This document shows positions 1 to 10,532 of a DNA stretch of 64,000 nucleotides, one piece after another (the first letter of the stretch is position 1; every line of letters begins with the position of its first letter). The stretch is taken from the NCBI GenBank assembly GCA_947069175.1, contig CAMTDV010000003.1, forward strand, positions 31,653,353 through 31,717,352, given 5' to 3'. The notes under the pieces are model-generated. The model was given only the letters and a program-made list of their open reading frames with translations. It made no database searches and was not told the origin of the DNA. Made by a program: the position numbers and the translations under genes. Source of the DNA: Scalesia atractyloides. Its lineage: Eukaryota > Streptophyta > Magnoliopsida > Asterales > Asteraceae.

Positions 1-82
1 GACCTCAAGGATGAAGTTCGGAGTAGACTTGGCGAAGCCCAAAGAGGGCACCACTCGTTATTTGTGGTGGCTTTGTATGAAT
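1..82 (+). pseudogene. Host coding remnant, first piece, split by transposons
   Basis: Frame 1 is open from the first base to 82. It stays open when the hAT-like element with one target copy (83-1209) and the whole Athila complex with one target copy (1224-35966) are skipped: 1-82, then 1210-1223, then 35967 onward. The joined frame has no stop for about 60 codons and reads as an ordinary soluble, charged peptide. I do not recognise the family. It may be an exon of a dead host gene or part of an older transposase. What is seen is the continuous frame and the matching duplications; that it was once a gene is inference. Confidence 0.4.
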
Positions 83-1201
83 TAGGCCTGGCAATAAAAA
101 CCTATTTTAGTATTTTGGGTTATTCCGGGTCATTTTTAAAATGATGATAGGTCAGATGAGTAAGGAAATAATTAAGAATGGGTCAGGATAGATTGTAAGA
201 TATCTATTTAAAATAATTCGTGGTTCAGAATAGCTATTAAGCTGGTTAAATGCGTAACTCTAAAAAGAGCATCATAGTCAGATTCTTCATCCTATTCGAA
301 TGTTCGTATACGGTGACTTCACAAAAAAAAAAAAACAATAAAATATAAAAAAAACAATCAGAAATATTAAAAAAAAACTAAATCAATCTACTAAATTAAA
401 AGAATCTGAAAAACTAAAGAAACTAAAAATCCCCAAAAGATTCAAAAAAATTAATTTTTTTAAATGTAAAAAATAAAAAAATCAACAAAAATCACCAAAA
501 ATCAGAAAAAAGTAAGATTTAAAAAAATCCAAAAAATAAAAAATTAAGTCCCAAAAAATCAAAAAATTCAGAAAAATAAAAAAAACTAAAAAAATTTAAA
601 CAAATATAAAAAATAAAAAAAAATGTAAAAAAACTAAAGAAAAAGTAAAAAATCAAAAAATCAAAAAATAATAAAAAATAATTAGAAAAAATAAAAATAA
701 ATAAATTTAATAACAAAAAATGATAAAAATCAGAAGCGTAAAAAGAGTTCCAAAAATTAAAATATCCAAAAAAATTCTTTTTAATTTTTGATTTTTTTAA
801 TTTTTAATTTTTAATTTTTCAGAAATTTTTTTATTTTTTTGGGATTTTTTAAATTTTATTTTATGGATTTTTTTAAATTTTTTCTTATTTTTTATTTTAT
901 TAACATTTTTTTATTTTTTACATTTTAAAAAAAATGTTTTTTTAAAATATTTCTGATTTATTTTTATTTTTTTAATTTTTTTTTATTTTAAAATTTTCAA
1001 TTTTTTGTTTTTATTAAATTTTTATGTTTTATATTTTGCCTTTCGAAACCAATATTTACCCAAACTCATCTTAACCTTTAGTAAACCCATATTTACCTAA
1101 CCCATACCCATTCTAACTTTTTTCTTAAAAACTCATTCTAACATATACCCATCCTAACTCAAGACTCAAATCTGCCCAACACATCACTTTTGCCATCCCT
1201 A
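83..1201. mobile_element. Non-autonomous hAT-like DNA transposon (MITE-like)
   Basis: The 1.1-kb element is flanked by an identical 8-bp direct repeat GTATGAAT (75-82 and 1202-1209), the duplication length typical of hAT elements. Its ends are imperfect inverted repeats: TAGGCCTGGCAA on the left, and TAGGGATGGCAA read inward from the right. The inside has no credible coding region. It is A-rich at about 330-720 and T-rich at about 775-1020, so the halves form a long imperfect inverted repeat. The Phe-rich minus frame at 519-716 is a by-product of the poly-A composition. Superfamily is inferred from duplication length and the GGCAA end. Confidence 0.65.
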
Positions 1202-1209
1202 GTATGAAT

Positions 1210-1223
1210 CTTACAGAAGTGCC
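1210..1223 (+). pseudogene. Host coding remnant, second piece
   Basis: These 14 bases are the only host DNA between the hAT-like element and the Athila element. Positions 1219-1223 (GTGCC) are the left copy of the Athila target duplication. They join the frame of 1-82 to that of 35967 onward without a stop. Confidence 0.4.
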
Positions 1224-3076
1224 TGACGTGTATATATACATATTTTTACAATGAATTTTACTCACGAACTCGGTTTTAATATTTATAAAAATGATTTATA
1301 CCTTAATATTAAAACACACACAAAAGGACAAGTGTACCCTATCGTATATGTAGTAAAGTATGGGTAAGAACCAGATGTCGATCCATGGACGCGGGCAGGC
1401 GCTTATGTACTAAACCATTATCATTTATCTACTGGTAAAACTATATGTGAAAGAGTTTTTAACTAAAAATTTCTAAAAATAGATTTAAAACATATAAGAC
1501 TCCAAATACAAAATTATAATTTCTTTTTCTTTTGTCTTGTTTTATAAACAACCTAAGCATATTAACTAAGTTGGAAATGCCGCAAAGGCACTTGATCAAT
1601 CTTCCAATAATAAAGACAATTAGTATCCCTTTCGGGAATCCGAACATGATAATTCTTCGGAAAGTTAACGCGATAAACACACTTTAACCACCTTAAATTA
1701 TTCATTAACGAGCTATTGATATACTTTCATGCGAAAATTTTTAAAATAAGTTAGTCATCCGTTAAGATAAGTTAGTCATCCGTTAAGAGTTTTCTAACCT
1801 CACTTTATCAAGGAAAGCAATATCGATAACACAATACAACCACCGAGACAAGCATAAAGTAGATCATATCACAAACTTATCCATTTTGCAAGTCTTAAAC
1901 ATAAATCTACCAAGTTGGCCATTTTAACCAAAAATACTCAACAAAGATTATGACCCATGTTAAGAACTCGCAATAACACCGTCTAACCTGTTAGAGACCT
2001 TACGTGTAAGAAAGCATTCTTGATCAAAATCATATTTATCTTTTATTAAACCAATACCAATTTCTAGTTTCATGGTGTAAACACATTAACAAGTTAATAG
2101 TTTACTAACAAATGATGAATTATGGAGTTTTATCAACTTATCCTAACTAACCATTTATTAAGCATCCAAGATAAACAACCTCTATCAAGAATCCAACAAC
2201 AATGAACCAAGTTTGCCATATGATCATCAAGATTCAAACATGAACAAGTTGCCTGAGCTTCATTCCAACATGATTACAAACTAAAGATTGTTTATAAAAC
2301 AAGTATCTTAATAGGATTCATAATAATAATACATAAACATCAACTCAATGCTTGCAAATGTGCTTAAAATGTATGTTAAGAACAAGAAATCAAACCATAA
2401 ACAAGCAAGGATTTGATGGATATGGATAAGCTTCTTGCAACCTTAAGGCTTGAAATCGTCCCAACCAGGAAGCTCCCGGACCTCAGAAATCGCCCAGAAA
2501 CGTGGAAAATTACCCAACATTTCGATCAGCAGCGTCTGCTCTGTTTTATAGAGAAATTCATATCCGCACGGCCGTGCACTTTATGTGCACGCCCGTGTAA
2601 CCGTCAGCGTGACGTCAGCTGCAGGGTATGGGTCGACAAGTGGACGTTTGGGCGCAAAGTCTTCAGATGTGCACGGTCGTGCACTCGGTTCGCACGACCG
2701 TGCAGGGTCTCCGGATAACCTGTTGATCGATGTTCAGCTAGTGCACGGGAGTGCACCTGGGTCGCACGGCCGTGCGTGCCGAGAAGTCAGCTGCACTACC
2801 TTGTGCACTGCCAGTGCTCCCGAGATCGCAAGTCGCGCACGGTCGTGCCGATGACTCGCACGGTCGTGCGTGAGCTGTAACTTCAACAGTTTCTGCAGAA
2901 TTCATCCGGAACGTTCGTCAATCCCACTTTTTCTCCAACTTAGTCTGTGGTACGCCGTTTAGGACCTGAAAATATAAAAGTGACCGATTAAGTACCTAAA
3001 CGACGAAGGTTTAGCCAAAAACGCATGAAACTGAGTAAAATGGGGTACTTAATTATGTATATTTTAACGTATATCA
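1224..3076 (-). repeat. Athila 3' LTR (uninterrupted copy)
   Basis: This 1853-bp LTR aligns end to end with 22815-23316 plus 34602-35961 (about 1857 bp once the nested element is removed). It contains a perfect tandem pair of a 21-bp unit (1746-1766 and 1767-1787), kept in the other LTR. It also carries a cluster of GC-rich palindromes around GCACGGCCGTGC (about 2565-2875). The element is on the - strand, so this copy is downstream of its genes. Small plus-strand ORFs at 2413-2854 lie in the palindromic stretch and look spurious. Confidence 0.92.
2565..2875. repeat. Cluster of GCACGGCCGTGC-type palindromes in the LTR
   Basis: At least eight perfect or near-perfect copies of a 12-14 bp CpG-containing palindrome lie within 310 bp, with central variants GGCC, GGTC, GACC and GGGA. 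The same cluster is in the other LTR (about 35448-35757), and isolated copies occur at 6101-6220, 6563-6600 and 6714-6730 in the same element. In RNA each copy could form a short hairpin. Confidence 0.8.
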
Positions 3077-4738
3077 AACCTCTCATTGCTTGAACTTTTG
3101 CTTGTCCTCAAGCAAACTTTAAGCAAAAGAACGCGAGTTTCCAAAGGACCCGGACGTCTAATATTTTACAACGCTACATAAATATTCGACGGTCAATTGG
3201 TTCTTCAAAAAGTCAACATCAGGGATTTCAAACCAAACAAGCATATGAAAATATAAGCAAAGATAACAAAAAAGCAATGATTCCACTTCCGATCCACTTA
3301 ACATGCAAATCCTCACATTTCTCACAATGTTCACACACACTCGGTTATATTTATGAGTCATACATATAATGCGTATGTGTAAAACACTCGATGCCAAGGC
3401 GATGAGTCATACAATCTCATAAGCTTGTCAAAAGATCTAATCTCCACCAACTAGTATGCGAAAAAGCATAAATCAAGAGGTCTTTAAGGGTTGTAATGAT
3501 AGGCAATGGTTTCGGGTAGAAAGGGACATTTAAAAGTGGTTAAATGGTTAAAACTCGACGGTTATTTCTAACAAGTGTAAATGAATTACAACTATACATA
3601 AGTAAAGCATAAACAGACGATTTTGACCATATCGAGCTAATCAACGAGATTGTACTTTTCAGTACCTAAAATTGCTCCAATTTGATCTTCTTTCTTCTGA
3701 TTTCGGTTGCTATTTTATGTTTTTTAGTAATACAAACATTCGCAAGTTAGATGATAACCATAACCGAGTTTTAACACAAAGGTTCAACAATAAAAGCCTA
3801 AATTTGGCTAAGTGGGTTAAATGGGGTGTAAACGGAAAAACACGGGGAATAGGCTCAACATGGTTTAACTAATGGAATGATGTTGGTTACGGAAAATAAA
3901 CAAAGAAAAAGGCTAACACAAAAGGGGGTATCCTAAGTGCCTCTATCACATTCATGCCCTTTTTACATATTCATGATCTTGAAAAGTATACTAATGACAT
4001 GTTCTACATTACATGAAATATCCAGCTCACTCGTATTCCGAACAAAACAAGCATGTTAAGAATTGAAATGCTCAAATATGCTCACGTAATTGAAGGAATG
4101 GGTATGAATGTAAAGATAAACATGCAATTCTTTCTTTTTGTTTGTCACGCTTTTAGTTATCATTACTTTTAAAAATCAATTTGACTTGTCAGTTTTGATC
4201 TTATCTGATGCTTTCTGGAAACACAACTGACCGTTTTATATAAAGATATTTATTTTTTTATTTTTTATTTTTGATTTTTTACGAGGATAAACAAAGTTAC
4301 GCAAGTTAAACCCATCCCCACACTTGAATTTCACATTGTCCCCTATGTGAACCAAAAATTAGTTACGCAACTATTAATAGCGAAACTAAAGTGTAAAAAA
4401 GGGTGAATAATACTCCCCTCGAGTTGAAGTAGACTTGGAGATATTTGGCTTGACCGTCTTTCTTTTCAACTCTGTGTGCGTTTCCATGTACCTGCAAAGC
4501 TTGTCAACTAACCAAAACGCAGGCAACGCAAATGATCCATAGATGAGAAATAAAGTTTCATCCATTAGTTAAAAATTAAATAAAACAAGTAATAATAAAG
4601 TGTTTCAAAAAGTAATACATATCTGCGGGGTTTTTAAAGAAAATATTGTCAAAATGAAAAACCCCAAAGAAAAACAAAGGGAACTACAAAAATAAATAAT
4701 GACACCAGCAACTTCAAACTCTACACTCCGTCCTCCCA
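3077..4738 (-). other. Athila 3' noncoding region with polypurine tract
   Basis: No credible coding region lies between the last Athila ORF and the 3' LTR. The bases next to the LTR (3077-3088) read as a purine-rich AATGAGAGGTT tract on the - strand, the expected position of the plus-strand primer. The rest is AT-rich untranslated sequence. Small ORFs at 3158-3397 and 3672-3872 have no recognisable features. Confidence 0.6.
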
Positions 4739-6014
4739 CTAATCCTCCTCATCATCTTGGCGCGCACTAGATGGGCCCGCCTTGTCGTGTCCCGGGTTCC
4801 CAAATGGGAACTGCGGAGGATCGCCAAAGCAGTTTGGGAAGGCGTTGTGTAGCCCACCGAAGATGTAGGAGAATCCGGCATGCATCTCTTCTCTCATCGT
4901 ATTTTGGTTCACCTGCATTTGTTGGAATTGCCGGTAGAACTCTGGGTTCGAAGGGATGCCAGGTTGCGAATCCTGGTGTGCCTGATACTCCTGCTGGTGT
5001 TGGTACTGGTCCTGCTGCTGGTGACCCGGTGGTGGTCCTATAAATGCGTCCTCGTGAACATGTGCCTCGTGGACATGCTCCATTTCGACATCCTCTTGTA
5101 CCTCGTCCTCTGGTAGCGCTGGGAGTGGGTCCCAAATTTCCCCATTTAGGCCCCTCAACCTTGGAATGTTTCCTGTATCCACTATTAAGCCCATTGCCCT
5201 CAGAGAACGAAGATCCATGTCACCCCCAGTGTGGACCAGCGTCAGATTATTGACTACATCCTCGGTCATAATCCCAATGGCGTGAGCGAGCTGGGTCACA
5301 TATTCCCCACCGTGAATCTCGCTACTCGTCGACCTCCCCACACTATTTATGAAGAATTCGGCCATTCGGACGGCAAGGTTGACATGTATCCCATTCACTA
5401 TGGAGTACAAGAAAAGCAAGTCTGGTGTGGGATAGTTCCCAGAACTGTCCATGCGCCCACAGATGGTGTGGCTCATCACCTGGTGAAGAACCCTAAGGAG
5501 TGGGTCCCTCAGTCTTGACGCTTTGGCTCTTCTAGCCTCGTAGGGTGGCCCGATTGCCACATGAGCCCAGAAGTTTGCTCTATCTTCATCGCTGGTTGAA
5601 CTTGTAAATATTGGTAAAAAGCTTGGTGTCTATGTCTTCGTCATTATAAATACCTAGCTTCTTGCCGAGCTTCGCCACTGACCACTTATGCCACCTACCC
5701 TCGAGCCTGAATTGTATGATTTTTGTGTTCTTAAAATCCGGTTTCTCGCTTCTTGGTTTATCATATGCGTAAGAAGTGAAGAACTCTAGTATAAGCTCGA
5801 GGTAGACGGGTCACTCCATATTTAACAACCTCTCCTTCGGATATGAAATCATTTCTTGAAGCCTCTCGGATTGGTTTAGGGCTTGCATTGCAGCCCAACT
5901 TAGCCTCCTTGGGTCGCCAATCTGGCCTCTTCTATTCCATAGTGTATGTAGTCTATTGATGCAAGGTTGCTCCTTTTGCTTATCGGCGTCGAATTGGAGG
6001 AAAGGATGATCCAT
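4739..6014 (-). pseudogene. Athila post-integrase ORF (envelope-position protein), frameshifted
   Basis: Two minus-strand frames form one protein-like region. The upstream part starts at 6014 (MDHPFLQFDADKQ) and stops at 5811. The downstream part (5560-4739, 273 aa) lies in another frame, so at least one frameshift and one stop separate them. The downstream part begins with a basic stretch, has an alpha-helical middle, and ends in a low-complexity tail rich in His, Gln, Asp and Glu that finishes QDDEED. Athila elements usually carry an extra ORF between integrase and the 3' LTR, and this fits by position. No signal peptide or clear membrane segment is visible. The function of this ORF class is not established. 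Confidence 0.7.
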
Positions 6015-6987
6015 TATACAACAAAAATTAGACCAGACTTAAAGAATTTCGATCTTGGCACCAGAACAGTGTTTTCTGATCATTCTGTTTCTGTTTCAGG
6101 TGGCGCACGGCCATGCGGGCCACGTGCATGGCCGGGCGGATCCAAAACTCAGACCTGGTTACCGGGTTCACTGCAGCGACTTAAGGCTGCACTACCGTGC
6201 GGATGAAGCGCATGGTCATGTGTCGTCTGTAGGTTTCAAAAAAATGGTTTCATTCACTGATTTCGGCCGTTTTATCACAAATCAAGGTATTTTCTCAGTG
6301 AATGGAACAAGGGTTTGTGATTTGGAAAGGATATGCCCAATGTGTCAAGAACTAGGGTTTTATTAGCATTTATGAAGAAAAACCCCAAAATTTCTTAACA
6401 AGAACCCTAATCTACAACTAAAACAAGATTAAAAGTGTAAAACATGAAAGGATTCATACCTTAACCGAAGATTGAACGGATTTCTTGCAAAAAGTGATTT
6501 GGACTAGGTTTTTCTGAAAAAGTCGTATTTATACTGATAAAGTGCATTGTTCAGAAAAAGAGGCGCACGGCCGTGCGCAGATGTGCATGGTCATGCGGAT
6601 TCAAAAAATGCAACATTTGGTTAACGGTTTCTCGGGTCACACGAGGTGCATACTGTCCGCAGTGCGAGTCCAAGAAAACAAGCTGCAAAGTCGCTAGGAG
6701 ATGTAGATTTGAAGTGCACGGCCGTGCGGCATCTGGGCATTCTGCAGCAGTTTACGCCGAATGCTCCCAACTCCATTTTTTTCAACACAAATTACCATCT
6801 TTTCAAGTTTTTAGCTGTTTGGACAGTATTTCAACTTTGGAACTTCACAAGGCATGAATCAAAACAGATAAAACCTACACATTACCGAAAAAAGAAGAAA
6901 ACATAGAAGACTAAAAATTAAAATAATCACATATTTACCCTTGGCATGCTAATCACGCCCGCTAAATTTTTTTCAGCGAGTCGATAG
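6015..6987 (-). other. Athila spacer between integrase and the last ORF
   Basis: This stretch separates the end of the integrase region from the start of the post-integrase ORF. It has no sustained minus-strand frame. It carries dispersed copies of the LTR-type palindrome: about 6101-6145, 6195-6220, 6563-6600 and 6714-6730. The plus-strand frames 6055-6366 and 6573-6857 run through these palindromes and look accidental. Confidence 0.55.
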
Positions 6988-8205
6988 CTAGACTCTCCTC
7001 CCCACACTTACTACGCGTGCGGGGCGTGGAGTTCGATGACCTCCACCGTTGACTTTGAAAGTTACCCCATTTGAGTCTTCGATGACGACGATTCCGTACG
7101 GGAATACTTCTTTGACAGTGTACGATCCCATCCATCGGGATTTCAACTTACCCGGGAATAACCGAAGCCTCGAGTTAAACAACAATACGAGATCTCCCGC
7201 TTGAAATTCCTTGTGATCTCTCAAGCGCTTGTCAAGAAACCTTTTAGTGCGCTCTTATATAAGCTAGAGCTCTCGTATGCATGATTTCTCAATTCTTCAA
7301 GCTCATTGATCTGCAAGAAGCGAGCCTCACCGCCGCTCTTCAAATCCAAATTCGCTGTCTTTAATGCCCACAACGCCTTATGTTCCAACTCGACCGGCAG
7401 ATGACACGCTTTTCCGTAAACTAGCCTATATGGAGTAGTCCCTATAGGCGTTTTATATGCAGTTCGGAAAGCCCAAAGCGCGTCATCTAGCTTCTCTGAC
7501 CAATCCTTGCGGTTTTGACCCACCGACCGCTCAAGGATTCTCTTCAATCCCCGGTTTGTGACCTCTACCTGCCCGCTCATTTGGGGATGGTATGGTGTGG
7601 ATAATCAGTGAGGAACACCATAGCGAGACAAGGCTTTTTCGAGCTGCGCATTGCAGAAATGTGTTCCTCGGTCACTAATGAGTGCCTTCGGGGCACCAAA
7701 CTGGGCAAACAAACTTTTCAGAAACCTCACGACTACCCTGGCATCATTTGTGGGTAAGGCTTGCGCCTCGGCCCACTTCAACACGTAGTCCACCGCTACC
7801 AGGATATACTTGTTACCGCGTGAGGATGGGAACGGGCCCATGAAGTCGATACCCCATATATCGAATACTTCACAGACCTGAACTGCATTCTGAGGCATCT
7901 CATTGAGCGCGGATATATTTGCTGCCCTCTGGCACGCATCGCACGCTCTCACCCGCTTCTACGCATCACGGAGGATCATGGGCCAATAAAAACCGGCATC
8001 TAACACCTTTTCGCAGTGTAGTTGGCTCCGTGATAACCTCCGGTAGGCCCTTCATGACATTGGCGCAAAATGTCGGCTGCCTCCTCTCCGAACACACACC
8101 TACGAATCACTTGATATGCTCCAACTCGAAACAAGAACGGGTCGTCCCAAATGTAGTGCTTAAGATCTGCGAAGAACTTCCTCTTTTGCTGATGCGTCAA
8201 TCCTT
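6988..8205 (-). pseudogene. Athila integrase (zinc-binding, core and C-terminal parts), broken
   Basis: Reading on the - strand from 8205, the zinc-binding region begins THQQKRKFF and includes a His-rich GYHGANY segment (8200-8000). The catalytic core (7952-7605) has IDFMGPFPSS with the first Asp and ALISDRGTHF with the second. The frame with SGQVEVTNRG (7580-7221) carries the catalytic Glu, and the C-terminal part ends in a basic RTPRPARVV tail (7224-6988). All three acidic residues are present, but stops near 8000-7950 and 7600 and a frame change near 7222 break it. The frame runs directly from RNase H at 18236 once the 8211-18230 insertion and one target copy are skipped. Confidence 0.85.
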
Positions 8206-9210
8206 TGACATGTCACACCCTGACCCGCAGCAGAAATAGAAGTCGGGGCATGATTGGGTTTTCATCAAAGCTCATGACATTTACTATAATGAAGTTTCAT
8301 ATTTATTAATTGAAATTTAAAGGAATATATCCAAACACAAAGAAACACACAAACACAATAAATATTGTTCTAAACATGACATATTTTGTTCATCTTCTAA
8401 GGCCAATCCTAAGTGTTCCTCTCCTCAGCCTGTCCACCTATGTCATGTGTAAAAATGAAAGTTTGGGTCAACAAAAGTTGGCGAGTGAATCTAAATTAAA
8501 CATTTAAACGGATTAGTTACATTGATTAATTTAATAAAAATGTGCATAGACCATATATGAGCATATGTATATAGAATCAAACCACAAACCACATAATATA
8601 AACAATGTACATATGAGCATGACAAATGATGCACTGTGAGATCAAGGCTCAATCAAACGAAGCCGATCTAATACGCGATGCTTAACTCGTATCCAACGAG
8701 GAACTTATAGGCCTTATATGAATGATTGCACTGAAATGATAAAGTGTAACCATATACAACAACAACAACAAAAATATACAAATTAGATCACATAATGGTG
8801 TTAGCATAAGTATTTTAATAAATAAAATATGTAACGACACATGATGCACCCCAAAACATGAATAAAAAGGGGAATTTGTAAGAAGTCACTCGCCGTAGGT
8901 GCGTTTCCTTAGTTTGGTGGCGAACACGCACGAATTTGGATTTAATCACGAGAGAAACTAACCTAAATAATAACGTAACAAGTCGATAAATAAATATATT
9001 TTTATGTAAAATTAACATTTTCAATTAGTGCTTTTTATTAGATTTTTAGACTTATTTTTGTGGTATAAATGTCATTTTTTAAACTTTGAGGACCTTATTT
9101 TTAAGTGTTTTAATTGATTTTTAATTAAAATTAAAATAAAAGAAAATATTAGAAAAAATATTGACCATGTTAGGTCTAACAATCTGACCGGTTCTATTGA
9201 GCGAATTTTT

Positions 9211-9288
9211 GGTAGCGTGTGAGGTTCGAACTCGTGACCTCCTGTATACGTGCATGCAGCTCTACCAACTGAGCTACGTGTCTAACCC
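9211..9288 (-). other. tRNA-like module 1 (A-box and B-box) in LTR
   Basis: On the - strand an A-box-like TAGCTCAGTTGG (9265-9276) is followed about 40 bases later by a B-box-like GAGTTCGAACC (9223-9233). GCTC and GAGC can form a D-stem. The acceptor ends do not pair well and only three T-stem pairs form, so it is not a functional tRNA gene. The diverged copy at 17012-17088 in the other LTR keeps both boxes. Confidence 0.7.
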
Positions 9289-9388
9289 GAAATAATCTCT
9301 GTTTTTATTATGTATATACACTAATTAGATTAATTCAGAATTTGATTTATTTAAAATGGTTTTTATTTATTTCAAAACACATTCGGCC

Positions 9389-9467
9389 GCTGCCACCCAC
9401 AAGATTTGAACCGGTGACCCTTGACTCATATTGCACCAAGCCCTACCAACTGGGCTGAGTGACTAAC
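9389..9467 (-). other. tRNA-like module 2 in LTR
   Basis: On the - strand there is CAGCCCAGTTGG (A-box-like, 9446-9457) and GGTTCAAATCT (B-box-like, 9402-9412). In the other LTR (17165-17246) the second box reads GGTTCGAATCT, closer to the consensus. The module shares the leading GGTTAG-CAC sequence with modules 1 and 3. Confidence 0.65.
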
Positions 9468-9556
9468 CTGGTAGTAACTAGATTTTTATTTCTTTTATAA
9501 GCTTACTGTTTCATGTTATATATAAGTAAAAAGGTTGTGTTTAATGGAAGGAAAAT

Positions 9557-9636
9557 CCGACCGTATCTGAGACTCGAACCCGGGACCTCTGTTTTAAAGT
9601 TGCACACAGTCCACCACTGGACTGTGTGTCTAACCC
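9557..9636 (-). other. tRNA-like module 3 in LTR
   Basis: On the - strand there is a D-arm-like AGTCCAGTGGTGGACT with a perfect GTCC/GGAC stem, then GGGTTCGAGTCTC (B-box-like, about 9569-9581). The equivalent in the other LTR is 17308-17388. Confidence 0.65.
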
Positions 9637-10221
9637 GATTAAAAACCTGATTTTAATTATGTTTAAACTCTATATACAATTGATCTTCTTCCTATAACAA
9701 AACCCAAAACCCAATCCCATCTACTAATCAGTTTTTTTTTTTAAAATCTGATTTATGATCAAAACAAAATAAACCATCATATACAGGTTTAAAGATTTAC
9801 CGATGGACAAGTCTTTACTATTTCCGGTTTGAAGAAGATCCGGCGAAGCACTGTGAATTCTGGTGAATCGACTAGAATTTCCGATGGCGTTGATTTCAAC
9901 ACAGATGAGGGGTTTTGAAGTATGGATTGAGATAATGAGCGAATCCCGATGAAGGCTAGGGTAGGGTATTTATAGGCTCAATGATTTATGAGTCTTCGGT
10001 TTCAAGATTTTGAAATCATTGATTTCTAACGGTTTTCAACTAAATTGGACTTGATTTCACAATGGTAACCGATGTTTGATATCGGTTACATATGTTTTCA
10101 CAATTGAAACCAAGGATTTAGCTTTGATTGATCGATTGCGGTTACTGGTTTGCAATTTCAAATTGACAGGTTTGCGATTTTGTTGAACATAAGAATTAAT
10201 TATTTCGGTTTAGCAACAGTT

Positions 10222-10294
10222 GGTGTGTGTGGCTCAGTGGTGTTCTGGTGTGTGAGCTTTGTGGGGGTACCCGGGTTTGAATCTCGGCTACTCC
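10222..10294 (+). other. tRNA-like module 4 in LTR, opposite orientation
   Basis: On the + strand TGGCTCAGTGGT (10230-10241) is followed by GGGTTTGAATCTC (10273-10285), spaced as A and B boxes are. The other LTR (17964-18038) has GGATCGAATCCC at the second box. This module is antisense to the element, unlike modules 1-3. Confidence 0.6.
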
Positions 10295-10495
10295 TTTTGT
10301 TCATTTTATTTTATTTTTATTATTCTAAGGTTTAATTACTTTATTTATTCTTTTATTGGTTATTTAGTTATGTAATTTATTTATTAACTAAAAATATATT
10401 AAATAACCCTAATAAATGAATGCGTAACGAACTTTTATAAATACTTGATTCTCAAACGGAGCGGGTTTTGGAACCCGTTTTACATGAATGTTACA

Positions 10496-10532
10496 GTATC
10501 CCCTACTATTAGAAATTTCGTCCCGAAATTTA
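10496..10532 (-). other. Polypurine tract and conserved hairpin next to the 3' LTR
   Basis: Read on the - strand, the pol stop codon (10532-10530) is followed by a perfect inverted repeat, AAATTTCG and CGAAATTT around GGA (10513-10531). A purine-rich AGTAGGGGATAC then abuts the LTR (10496-10507). The same hairpin lies just after the pol stop in the element at 23317-34601. Confidence 0.75.

Larger units (their letters stand above)
8211..10495 (-). repeat. 3' LTR of the nested chromodomain element
   Basis: This LTR starts TGTCACACCC and ends GAATGTTACA on the + strand and matches 16033-18230 along its length with indels. It carries four tRNA-like modules (about 9211-9288, 9389-9467, 9557-9636, 10222-10294). 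It also has a perfect hairpin at 10065-10089 (arms GTAACCGAT and ATCGGTTAC, 7-base loop) and, near its right end, a CGGGTT/AACCCG inverted repeat. The last is near the start of the LTR when read in the element's own direction. Confidence 0.93.

Noticed and set aside
519..716. Minus-strand Phe-rich 65-aa ORF
   Set aside because: It is the translation of A-rich filler inside the hAT-like element, with no other amino-acid diversity.
5231..5518. Plus-strand ORFs over 4771-5518
   Set aside because: Shadows of the Athila post-integrase ORF on the - strand.
9211..9640. Functional tRNA genes
   Set aside because: A and B boxes are present, but the acceptor stems do not pair and the anticodon arms are poor; they are called tRNA-like modules only.
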